A stretch of 64,000 nt of DNA, from NCBI GenBank assembly GCA_034387635.1, contig JAOANU010000017.1:434001-498000 (forward strand), in the 5' to 3' direction. The position numbers were made by a program, and so were the translations under genes. This stretch comes from Rhodosporidiobolus odoratus (taxonomy: Eukaryota; Basidiomycota; Microbotryomycetes; Sporidiobolales; Sporidiobolaceae). Every line of letters starts with the position of its first letter. Position 1 is the stretch's first letter. Positions 34,540 to 45,435 of this stretch are shown one piece after another. Below the pieces are notes generated by a model, which was given only the letters and a program-made list of their open reading frames with translations, did no database searches and was not told where the DNA came from.

Positions 34540-35869
34540 CTACTTCCTTCCCACCGCCAATATAGCCGCCGTGGCCGCCATCCCCACTCCCATAACCCCC
34601 CAATACCCCTCGACCGCCTCTTCAAACCGAACCCGTCCTCCAGCCAAGCCTAACGCTCCCGGTCCTCCAGCTACCACTTCTCTCAGCACAGCTCCAAGAT
34701 TGGTAAGCGGGGAGAAGGGTGAAGGAGGAAAGACGAAGCCTCGAAGAAGGGCGAGAGCGCAGCGGGTCAGGGTGAAAATTAGGGGGTCGGGAGGGGCGGG
34801 GCCGGAAGAATGCGAGTTGCGGCGAGATGAGGAGGAGAGAAGGGTGGAGAGAAAGAGGGGGAGACAGAGGGTCGAGAGAACCCAGAGGGAGAGGGCGGAA
34901 AGGAAGGTCGGGTGGAACAGGACGGAGAGGACGGGGAGGGAGTAGTAGAGAGTCGTCGGGTGGAACGGTAGGAGAAGAGACGGGTGGGGTCCGAAAGTCT
35001 GCAGTGACCAATGTGCATGAGCGAACGTGGCAGGGGGACTACGAAGAAAACAGAGGGTAACAGGGCGTAACGTACCTTCTCAACCCAGGGAATCGCTTCC
35101 CAAACTACCCAGATCAGTTCTGCCAAGACGACGCCGGCGACGAGCACCCAAGGCTCGCTCGCCTTGTCTTGGGCGGTGCCGAGAACGGTCGCGCCACCCT
35201 TTACGCTTTCCTGGAAGCGTAAACTGGCTTTCCTCCTCAACGACCTCGTCGCCCGACTTGCTGGAACGAGTGCGAGACCGTCATGTGCTTGTCCGTGCGA
35301 CAAGCGACTTGGCGAGAAGAGGGAGTCGAGGATAAGTTCGGGACCAGCGAGGAGAGCTTCGCGGTACGTTGAGGGAACCAAGCCTTCCTCTGCTGCTGCT
35401 CCGTCTTCCGCGCCATTGGTCGTCGCCGGAGACTCTGACAGTTGGTGGCGATAGAGCTGGTCTAGGCTCTTTCGAGCGCTCGACCCACTCGCGCTGCCAA
35501 CGCTTCCCACGCTGCCCTCCCTAACCCTCCCTTCCTGCGCCGGGGTCAAGTCGACCGCTTCGCCCGCCGCGAGGGCTTTCTCGAGCTGCTCGGGGTCCAT
35601 CCGGCTCTCGGGCATGTGCTCCCACAGATCACTGAAGCGCTCATCCTCCCTGGCGAGTTTGTTTGTTTTAAGTTCGGCTCGGATGCGCTCTGCTAAGTCA
35701 TGCTTGGTGGCTCGACCGGGTTGTGTGGGGAGGTCGAGAGCGGCGTGGATGGAAACGAGGGAGGAACGGCGCTTGAGGTTAAGTGGACCTGGGCAGGAAT
35801 CGAGTGAGGTCAGTTTGAGAAGTGCGAGCTGGGGAGCAAGGGCGAGGGCGTACCGGTGAAGTTGGACAT
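34540..35869 (-). CDS. SAP-like N-terminal, multi-TM C-terminal membrane protein
   Basis: ATG at 35869 (MSNFTG) splices to PLNLKRRSSLVSIHAALDL and TKHDLAERIRAELKTN, which looks like a SAP/HeH helix-extended-loop-helix: a short helix, a Gly/Pro-rich turn, then a basic second helix. An acidic and Ser-rich stretch follows. An exon ending near 35072 has a hydrophobic span WVLVAGVVLAELIWVVW. The last exon adds LYYSLPVLSVLFH, FLSALSLWVLSTLCLPLFLSTLL and a final Ala/Gly-rich span ending ILAVGRK, with TAG at 34540-34542. Proteins combining a helix-extended-loop-helix with membrane spans occur at the fungal nuclear envelope (LEM/Heh types), but here the similarity is by eye only and I give no name. 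Confidence 0.65.
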
Positions 35870-36299
35870 GGTAGAAGCAAGGATGTACTCTTCAGGAAGT
35901 GTAGCAACGTCACAAGAGAGCAGCAGAGAATTAGCAGAGAGCGAGAGTTCAGCGGTGGAAAAACAGGAACGTGATGAAAAACTTGGCAAACTCACGCCGC
36001 CCAGGATACTCCGAAACAAAGCTGAATACTCATACGATACTATTACAAGCCAGACTATCTACTCGCCAGTGCGATACCCGGGGTGAGCGATTTTCATCTC
36101 TTGACATTCGATTCCTGGCCAGCGACACTGCGAGTTTGCTCGGCTTACACCGTTGTCTTGTTCTCTGGGTGCCCTACTACACTCGGACCACTCGCGGCAG
36201 TCCTTGCGACCCAAGCCTCGATCGTAGACCGCACGCTCCCTCGTCGTCCTCGTCTTTGGACCCATCTCGGTAACAACTACTTCAACAACACAGTCTAAG
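35870..36299. other. Divergent intergenic region
   Basis: About 430 bp between the SAP-like gene (-) and the VHS/GAT gene (+). No protein-like frame; expected to hold both promoters. Confidence 0.5.
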
Positions 36300-39191
36300 A
36301 TGAAGCGACTGTTCAACAAAAAGAAGAACAACAACACCGACACGCCATACACCGATAGTCCTCCACAATCCGCCACCAATGGCACCTCCACCCCACTTGA
36401 ACCCCCACCTTCCTCCTCCTCTCATTCTCCCTCACCTCGTCCGGATCCACAGCAGCTCAGAAGTCATCAATTTCACACTGCTCATCAACAGCAAATACAG
36501 TATGGCCCAGATGGTCAGGCCTACATGCTCGTACCCGTCAACCCCGGTGCAGGCCTCCATCCTGCTCTACCGTCTGGAATGATGCCCGCACAAGGAGGCG
36601 GTCAGGTCCCTCGTCCACCTCGAGTAGAAGACGTAGGAAACGCAATCGGTGAGCCCTCCTTTCCTTGATGGCGCACAATACAGCTGGCAACGCTAAACCG
36701 CAGCTTGGCTTGGCAAAACATAGGTTGGTGCTGCGCTATGCCCGCCTTCGAGTGGGCGTATGTCCTCGCCTTAGCGGATTATCTCAGCCAGGGGACCAAG
36801 AAAGGACCGAGTGAGGAGGCAGCCAAGGCACTCAGGAAAGAGTTCAAGGTGCGTCCTTGCCCATCCTACCGGACAACTTGCAGCCTGATGTCGCTAGACT
36901 TTGGTCAACTCGCGATCTCGTATGGCGTGAGGGAGAGAGAGCAGATACTCACCCTTTGCAATCACCTGGACAGCACGCAACTCCAACAGCCCAACTCCGT
37001 TCCATCCGCCTCACCTTCCTCCTCTTCACCTACTCTGACATCCGATTCCGCAAGGAAGTCGCCTCGAAGAAGTTCCTCTCCGAGCTGAGCGGTTTGGTGG
37101 AGAAGAAAGACACGTCAATCGAGGTCAAGGAGATGGTTTTCCGGATCCTGAGCCCTCTTGCGTTCGAATATCAGGTGAGCTTTCTTCAAGTCATCGGCGC
37201 CTCGTCGCCTGGAACAAAAAGACCTTGCAGGCGCCCTTGATAGCTCCTCAGCAGCGCCGCAGCTGATCGTTCTCCACCCCTGAGCAGAATGACCCGACCC
37301 TTTCATCCCTCTCCACAACCTTTACCAAACTCCTTCCCCAGCTCTCCACCTTCCCTCACACCCTCCCCTCCTCCGTCACCCAATCGGGAGGTTCCCCCCT
37401 GTCACCCGACGACCCCCTCCTCAAACCCGAAGCTCTCCTCTCCCCCAACTCCACCTCCCGCTCCGGGCGTTCTCGATCACGCGACGACCGATGGATGTCG
37501 GGCATAGAGCAGCTGAGGGATCTGAGGAAGATGGCGGTGCAGGGAAAGGGGTATGCGGGGATGTTGACTGAGGCGGTTTTGAACAAGGGGATGGGAGAGG
37601 GGCTGGAGGGGGATGAGATTATTCAGGTGCGTTGGAAGTCACTTGTGCTCGCGGCGGGTTCAGGAGCTGCCCTTTTTGCTACCTTACCGCGCGCGGGGAT
37701 GAGGCGGCAGGATACAGCTATGTAAGACAGAGCGAGACTGATGATCTCCCTTTCTTCTGACCATCGTACTGCAGGAGTTCTACGATCAAACCCTTCGCGC
37801 CTCCGAAGCTCTATCGCAGAATCTAGAGTGGGCGTCTGTGCAAGCCGAGCAGTCTCGCGAGCGCGTCAAGGCGCAGGCTTCTCAGCAGCCTACGCCGGCG
37901 CCCGAGACCCCTGCCGAAGGAGCACCCGACGGTGTCACCGTCACCGGGCTGGCGAGCAATAATCCTTTTGCGGCCGTAGTAGGAGGGAAGAAGGAGAATC
38001 GTGTGGAGGAGGAGAAAGCCACGGAGGAGGAAGAGATTCTGGGGGTCTTGCTTGGCGCAAGCAGTGAAGTACGTTGCCCCCTCCGTCGCCGTCTCTTCTC
38101 GGTGACCACGTGCTGATCTCCCTTACCTTACGAGCAGATCTCCGATGCCCTCTCCCTTTACTCATCTCGCCTCACCTCGTCCCGCCAAACCGCTCAAGAA
38201 GACGCCGACCTAGCCGCCGCTACAGAACGCAGCAAAAACGATTTCAAGTACGATCGATTCGCCGACGTGCATTCTCCAGCCATGCATGATCGAGAACGGA
38301 GTCGGGATTATGGAGAGGGAGGGAGTGGAAATGCGGGTAGGCCAAGCCCGATGCCCCAGGGTGAGGGGGAAGGGACGGAGGGGTACAGCGTCGATGGCGG
38401 AGCGGGTGAGGGCGAAATGAGGAAGGTGGATAAGGGCAAAGGACGGGCAAGAGAGAGCTTGAATCCCTACGCCGAGTACCTTTCTTCGTCGCCAGTCGAG
38501 CAGGATCCTCTCCACCAGCACCAGCAGCAGCAGCAGCAGCCAACCGCTCCAGGAGGAACAGCACCCGCTGCGGATGACCCTTACGGCGGCCTCGATACTT
38601 TTGCCTCGTCTTTGTCGTTTTCCTCCCCGCCTTCACAGGCACCTTCTTCCACTAACACTAACACCAACGAATTCTTCAATTCCGCTTCCTTGGCGCCTCG
38701 ATCGTTAGCGGCGCAACACCATTTCTCCTCCTCCAACCCCTACGCCTCTATCGGTGCCTCCGGTCCTCCACCCTCAACCGCCACAGCTTCACCCTTCGCA
38801 GACCCAGTCCCAACCTTCAACTTAAACTCGAACGCCCGCCCTGACCCGAACTCGCTGTTGAATGGTCCGCTGGGGACGTCAGAGAGTGCGTTCTTGCGAG
38901 AGTTTGTGCCGGAAGAACCGAGTCAAAAGGCTCTGGGCAAGTTGAGGAGGGTTAGTGCCAGGGAAGGTGCGTTTCTTTCGCTTTTTCTCTCTTCCTCACT
39001 ATCCCTCTGCATCGTCATCTATCTGTTCTCGGCTTCATCCTGACACGGCTCATTTGGAATTGTACGCTACCAACGCAGACGCCCCTGACTCGCAGGAGCA
39101 ACAGGACAATCTGGAAAAGGCTTTGAAGGAGAAGTATCACCGACAGGCGGAGGAGGAGAGGGAACGAAGAAAGGTGGCGAGCGCGGCTTAG
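36300..39191 (+). CDS. VHS/GAT-domain endocytic adaptor, LSB5-like
   Basis: Links ubiquitinated cargo, actin regulators and endosomal trafficking in yeast. Residues 1-120 are low-complexity (MKRLFNKKKNNN, then Pro/Ser/Gln-rich). Next a VHS superhelix: LALADYLSQGTKKGPSEEAAKALRKEFK, LFLLFTYSDIRFRKEVASKKFL, VKEMVFRILSPLAFEY. Then a GAT-like three-helix bundle: QEFYDQTLRASEALSQNLEWA, and EEILGVLLGASSEISDALSLYSSRLTS. An NPF motif (SNNPFAAVV), the EH-domain ligand found in yeast Lsb5, lies between the GAT helices. The C-terminus is disordered with a short polyglutamine tract (CAG repeat near 38521) and a final charged helix. About eight introns. Stop TAG at 39189-39191. Confidence 0.82.
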
Positions 39192-39966
39192 TCGGCTCGT
39201 CATGGAGCAGGGTGGCGCTGTATCGCTAGTCACTTGCTAATTGGACGACAGACACTGGTGGTATCAGTCATTGAATCTTTTTCTTCACGGCATTCCCATT
39301 GCTGTTCTATCGTACTCGGTCAAGACCTCGACGGCGAAGATTGCGATGCCCAAACAGTGGCGGCAAGCAATGGAACGAGGTCAGGATGAGGGCGTTCTTG
39401 GCCTGCGCTGTCCGAGTACGGAGGGACAGACCGATTGAGGAGAAAAAACCTTCTCCGAGTTTTTTCTTGTGGAGGCGGGTGAGTTTGAATTACGCGGCCG
39501 TCCTGCGGGCTAGACGCACAGGCCGTCAGTAGGAATGTGAAGAAGCCTGTTCGCTGCTCTAAACAGCCATACGTGAGCCATACGTATCAGGCTGAGGCTG
39601 CTGAACAGCCCGCAAGCTCTTATCTATACATTCGCCCAATCGGCTTTTCTGCCGTTGTCGGTTTCTGCCCGCTCGCCCTGATTCTGCTGGGACTAGCATT
39701 TTCGAAATTCCCCTCGTTCCACACCGTCCTGCTTGTATAGCTTGGCGTGCTTGCTGCTATCTCAGTGCTGCAGTCGCACTCTACGCCTCTCGACATCCGC
39801 TCACACCGTCTCGCTGTCGTTGCGACCACATCTCACTTGATCCAACTGGTTCGGACTCAACTAGCAATTCGCGACCTTCGATCGCTCTCGTACAACACTC
39901 AAGCCAGCCTGAATCCTTGCGAGAACACGTTTCACTACTTCCTAGACTCTATCTAGCCTACTCAGC
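39192..39966. other. Intergenic upstream of the ammonium transporter
   Basis: About 775 bp, long for this window. It contains no credible gene. As the upstream region of a nitrogen-source transporter it may hold GATA-factor sites, but I did not identify a convincing cluster. Confidence 0.45.
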
Positions 39967-42723
39967 ATGGTCAACTTGACGTACGTCCTCTTCTCGCTGT
40001 TCCCGCCTTCTTCAGCCAACCTCGGAATCCATCTCGTCTATCGCCCAGCTCTCCTATCCAGCTCTCCTGCCTGCAGAAAGTCTTGTACGCTGACGTTTGC
40101 TGTCATGGACTGATGCAGCTACGGTAATCTCGTCGCATCGGGACAACAAGTCGCACCGGGAGAGGCGTACCAGATTCAACCAGGTGGGAGCGATTTGATT
40201 GCTACCTTGGATGGAGGAGAGGTGGTCAGCTATAACCCTGGTGACATGTACGTGTCTTCTTGTCTTGTGGATTGTCATCGGGTGATATGACAAATAAGCG
40301 CGGCAAGATAGACGCTGGTCGTAGATTCCGATTGTGGCCGACAGAGAGGAGGCGGTCCTGTCGATTGTGCCGCTTAGGCGGATGACGGACTAGGGCGGGG
40401 CTGACAGGAGCGAGCGAGCACGACAGCCCAGAGGCCTAGCGAGCTTGCAAGAACTGTCGCTGACCTTTTTCTTCCTGTCGATCTTCCTTGGCCTGCAGCG
40501 CATGGCTGCTCACCAGTACAGTACTGGTATGGCTCATGATCCCCGGTGTTGGGTGTGTACAGACCCGTGTTTTCCTGCGCATGCATACTAGTCGTATGGC
40601 TCAAGCTGATCTCGCGATTTCTACAGCTACCTCTACTCTGGCCTAGTACGACGAAAAAACGCCCTTACTGTTCTCTTCCTCACCATGTTGGCTATGGGTA
40701 TCATCAGCTTCCAGTGGTTCTTTTGGGGGTTCGTACCTACTTAACTTCTGGTTCCCGTGCTAAACATAGCTGACGCCATGTATTGCGCAGTTACTCCCTA
40801 GCGTTTTCTCCTACCGGCGGGCCCTTCCTTGGCGACATGCACTTCTTCGTCTTCCGCAAGGTGCTGGAAACTCCAGTGCCGCAGGCAAACAACAAGGTCC
40901 CGCAGATTGTTTATGCGATGTTAGCCCTAGCTCTCGTGCCTGCGCTGGATATGGCTGAGGGCTGACAACCATTCTCGCCCAGCTACCAAAACATGTTCGC
41001 GGCTCTCGTTCCCGCCGTCTTCATCGGTGCCGCCGCCGAGCGTGGTCGCGTCCTTCCCGCCTGTATCTTCTACTTCTGCTGGGCAACCCTCGTCTACTGC
41101 CCAGTCGTGCACTGGATCTGGGCTCCTCAGGGGTGGGCATTCAAGTGGGGCGAGTACTGTCGCTTGCACATTGACCTTCCGTTCCATTCTGATCGCTTTC
41201 TCCCCACAGGTGTTCTTGACTACGCTGGCGGTGGACCGATCGAGATCTGCTCCGGTGTCACCGGATTATGCTACTCGATCTTCCTCGGCAAACGAAGAGG
41301 TTTCGGGACGCATATCTTGTCCTTTAAGCCGCACAACGTTTCCTTTGTGATTCAGGGTACTATCTTCCTTTGGGTTGGATGGCTCGGTGCGTGATCCTTT
41401 CCGCTCCACCCTTTCCTTCTGCTCATACTTTCTTTACCAGGCTTCAACGGTGGATCTACCTTTGCCGCCAACGTCAAAGCGGCCGTCGCCATCACGAATA
41501 CCAATCTCGCTGCCGGATTTGGTGGACTCGCATGGATGTTATTGGATTGGCGGCTCGAGCGCAAATGGAGCGCGGTCGGCTTCTGCACGGGCGCTATCTG
41601 CGGTTTGGTCGCAATCGTGAGTTGATCTTCTTGTCTTCCCGAGTTGCATATCTAACCGTGCTCGATTTCTGCAGACTCCTGCTGCCGGCTTTGTCGGATA
41701 CGGCCCTTCCATCTTCATCGGTGTTGTCGCTGCCGTCTTCTCGAACATCCTGACTACCCTCAAAGGCTTCTTCGCCTTCGATGATGCGATGGACATCTAC
41801 GCTTGCCGTGCGTATCTTCCGCTCCTTTATGCGTTTCCTTCTTTTGACGTCCACCTCCCTGCAGACGCGGTCTCAGGCATCGTCGGGCTGGTCTTCACGG
41901 GTGTATTCGCCCAGAATGTGATCGCCTCGACGGACGGATATACCACCATCGACGGCGGCTGGTTGGATGGGAACTATGTTCAGGTTGGAAAGCAGTTGGC
42001 TTATATCTTCGCTGTCTGGGGATGGTACGTGCTAGCTCTTCCTCTCCCTCCCTTATTGCTAATAGCGCGGGCGCTGATGGAGATTTTGGGTCGAACACAG
42101 GACTTTCACTATCTCGTACATTCTCATGACGCTTATCAACTTAATTCCGGGCTGCAAATTCCGTGTGGACGAGGAAGGCGGTGCGTTCTTTTTCCGCTTT
42201 CCCAGCTTCGAGACCCCACCCGACTTCTCGGGTCGACGCGGCCTTCGTGCGCCTACCCTTGATTAGAGTCCCTTCTTCAGTTCTTTTGCTGATCAATCCT
42301 CTTGCTCTCGCAGAGGTCATTGGTGTCGACGAGGTCGAGCTTGGAGAGTGGGCGTACGACTTTGTTGGTGCGTTCTTGCTCGCTTCTTACCGTCCCTGAT
42401 CGAGGCTTACTCTCGCTCTTTGTGCAGCTGTCCGTCGCGAGGTCGAATCCACCCACGGCTTCCCTGGCGCTCACGCCAGCGGCCACGTTAAGCCCGCATC
42501 CCTCCACTCCCGCCAACGAGCCCACGACGACCTCGAAGCGCAAGAAAACGGTCACCACGGCGAGTTTGTCCTAGAAGAGCACCGTGCGAGCGGAGGAAGC
42601 CAGGGCACTCTGCCGGGCGATGGACCGAGTGACCAGCCTCCGTCGAATGCGAGGGAGCAGATGGTACCGCCGCGTGGGGCTGAGTTTGTCGACGAGATGA
42701 AGGAAAAGGTTGTGGGACGATAG
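39967..42723 (+). CDS. Ammonium transporter, MEP/AMT family
   Basis: Plasma-membrane trimeric ammonium channel/transporter. Exons give MVNLTYGNLVASGQ, then DIAWLLTSTVLVWLMIPGVGYLYSGLVRRKN (TM1), and the remaining ten or so spans. Both pore histidines are present: VVHWIWAPQGW and the CHAVSG motif, the latter formed by splicing at about 41810-41867. Other family signatures are AGGGPIEICSG, FNGGSTFAAN, GFVGYGPSIFIG and the C-terminal regulatory sequence GCKFRVDEEGEVIGVDEVELGE. The cytosolic tail is long, His/Glu-rich and ends VVGR with TAG at 42721-42723. The second intron is about 250 nt, unusually long here. It could be a high-affinity sensor (Mep2 type) or a transporter only; sequence alone does not decide. 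Confidence 0.94.
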
Positions 42724-43224
42724 AACGTCGACGCGATATACCCCTGGACTTGCCTTCTCCCTTTTCGCAGCTGTTCGCCTTTCGCCGTCTTGACATATCA
42801 TGCGACGACTCGCTCCGCCGTCCGCCTGGTCATCACCTCGTTCTTCATACAGCCTCTGCTTGATTCGATTAGATACCTGTTTCATTGCCGCATATTGGTT
42901 GCTCTTTCGTATTTCTTCCCCGACGTCTCGCTCTTGACGCGCACAAGTATTGTTTTTAAGACTAGATTGCGTTCAGCCACCATTCAGCGTGTGCAGACGA
43001 GAGTTCAAGAGCTGAACTCTTCCAAGGCTGGCTGGTTCGGGCGTCAGAAGCGCGTCTCGGGCTGGATGGATCTTTGAGGTGGTCGCATAAGCTGACTCGA
43101 GATTGTACGACAGAGACTGCCGGCCTTTCCAACCGCGACTCGCACGCGCCGTGTCTTGTTTGTCACTCCCGCTACCGTCGATCTCGCTTGCAGACTCCGC
43201 GTTCACTTGGCAGCTGCAAGTCAT
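42724..43224. other. Intergenic
   Basis: About 500 bp between the AMT stop and the F-box-like relic. Short open frames on both strands show no motif. Confidence 0.5.
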
Positions 43225-45065
43225 GCCTATAGCTACCCTCTTGACGCGCCCCGCCCTTCCACACGACGTTCTCGTTCGAATCGTTGCCTACTACGAACCG
43301 CTCGACGCCTATGACCTCTCGACGCTATCCGCCCTATGCCGAACTTGGTAGACCCTCCTCCGTGCTGCACAACCTCGATTTTGGTCCGCCCCCGAAGCTA
43401 TCTACCGAGAAAAAAGCCGTCTCTTTACTCGCGCGACGATTACAAGAAGAGCCGTCGTCGTTGGGACAAGGACGCCGTGCAGGACGCTCTGGAGCGACTC
43501 GCGGTAGAGCCGAAGGCGGGTGGGTATTCAGAAGCGGATGTGAGGATGGAGACGTGCCGCATCGGGGGTGAAATGCTGCGGCCAGAGGATTACGACGAGG
43601 ACGACGAGCAATCGGAATGGAGCGCTCACGACCTCAACAACACGTCGACGCGCAGGATGCTCAGCACACTCGAGAAGAAACCGCACCTCGTCTCCTTTGT
43701 ACGGCAACTCTTCTTCTTCGGGACGTACGAAGGGAGGGCGGCGGCGAAGGCAATCGAGCGCTGCTTAAGCGTGTGCACGAACGTGGTGGATGTTGATTTA
43801 AGTCACAGGAGGTCGGTGGTAAGGGTGTATGGGGCTCATGGCGTTTAAGAAGGAAGACGGGAAGAAGATCGGGAGCAATGGAGAGAGGCAAAGGCGGTCG
43901 ACGTTTGGCCAGTCCTACGTACCCACATCCCTGGGCTAAGAAAATTGACTCTGGACAGTTTCCTCCTCTTCAATTTCGAAGCAATGGTTGCCGCGCTCGC
44001 ACCTTTCTCTCGCCTCGAGCACCTCGCTCTCCCCCTCGACCACGACCAACATATCCACATGCATTACAGATCTTGGCGATGTCCTCCCCCTTTCTGTAGC
44101 TCGCGTGCTTCCGCCCCGTCATACCGCCGGCGCAAGCTGAACCTCGACTCCGTCATCGACCAGTGTTCCTTCGACATCCTCGTCCTCCCCCACTGTGACA
44201 CCCTGGTATCTTTGTCCCTGGAATCTTTTCGGAGAAAGCGACTGTTACTCCCACTGCAGCTATCCCAACTATCATCCCTGTTTCTAGCCTTCCCCAAACC
44301 GAGACCAGCCGCCGATACCGTCGCTTCCGCTCCTTGATCCCTTCGGCTTCTCGAAATGCGACGATCCGGATACCTATACCACTGCGACCTCGATATCGAT
44401 GTCTTCGAACCTTTCCTCCCATCTTACGAAGCCGAAACCACCTGGTACATGTACCGCGAAACCGACAACTTGGAATACCTCTTTGAACACCTTCCATCGT
44501 CGATAACCCATCTCTCCCTCCCCTACTATCTCTCCACCGACGAGCCTGAAAAAGGAGATCCCCCGTCCGGTTGGAACGTCCTCCTCACCTCCCTCAAAGC
44601 CCGATCGAAACGAGGCAAAACCGGCGTTCCGATTTTTCTTCCTTCTTTCGTTCACCTCGAAGTGGGGGAACCGTCCATGGACCTCGTCAGATGGCGCGAG
44701 GCACGAGACATGTTCTGACATTCGCCAAGTCAGCCAACGGAGGACCGTCACCTGGTCGCGTATATCCCATTCAAAAGGAAACGTGAACCGGTTTGTCGGG
44801 AGGAGCAGAAGGCGACGACAAGGTGGAAATATCTGGTCAAGGCATGTGAGGCGAGGGGGTTATTCCCGAGTTCGCTATACGAGCCAGGAGTGATGGAGGA
44901 GAGCTGCCTCAGATGGGAAGTTGCTGAAGAGGTACGCAGCGTTCTCTGACGAGTTCATTTACCGAGCTCTTCTGACCACGTTCTCTTCTGCAGCTCTCCT
45001 GATATGCTAACTAGGCGCAGACGCAGGAACGGACTACAAGACCGTCGAACTCAGCGGAAAAGAGT
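43225..45065 (+). pseudogene. F-box/LRR-like gene with nonsense and frameshift lesions
   Basis: Starts MPIATLLTRPALPHDVLVRIVAYYEPLDAYDLSTLSALCRTW, a good F-box-like N-terminus, then TAG at 43349-43351, after which the same frame continues as TLLRAAQPRFWSAPEAIYREK. The coding signal then changes frame near 43430 (DYKKSRRRWDKDAVQDALERL), continues through DYDEDDEQSEWS and LEKKPHLVSFVRQLFFF / GRAAAKAIERCL, stops near 43846, and resumes in further frames as leucine-rich blocks (LEHLALPLDHDQHIHM; DILVLPHCDTLVSLSLESF; LEYLFEHLPSSITHLSLPYYL) to about 44940-45065. Some stops might be removed by introns, but protein-like sequence on both sides of the first TAG argues against that. Paralogue of the relic at 6.2-6.9 kb. 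Confidence 0.65.
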
Positions 45066-45435
45066 GAGTTTCTTCTCCCTGTTACCCTGACTATGCTTCC
45101 GGCTTGGTGACTTATGCTGACAGAGCTGAAAGTGCACAGACCGAGCCGATTAGAAGCTGCTAAAGCGATACACGGAGGCTGGACTGCTGGCCATTCTTGT
45201 TGTATCTCGTTTGCGAAGGTCCGGAGAGAAAAGTTGGAGGTGCATGCTACAATGATTCGCGCTCTGGCCCTGTCCGCTTGGCTTACTTACGTGCTGCGTG
45301 CGTTCTCTACGTGTATCGAGTCGGAAAGACGAGGTGTAACGGGGACACGTCGAAGGTTCGCTCGGATTCGGGTGTGCTTGAGGTTCTCTGCTCGTCTTCC
45401 ACTTACTACCGCTTGGACAGCACAGCACGACGCAG
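45066..45435. other. Intergenic upstream of LHS1
   Basis: About 370 bp. An open frame here runs into the LHS1 frame, but it lacks a signal peptide and the true start is at 45436. No unfolded-protein-response element was identified with confidence. Confidence 0.45.

Noticed and set aside
34439..34945. 168-codon plus-strand frame starting MMSPPPLVHLTC
   Set aside because: Antisense to the last exon of the multi-TM gene; the C-terminal half is low-complexity Arg/Glu, the mirror of a Leu/Ser-rich membrane exon.
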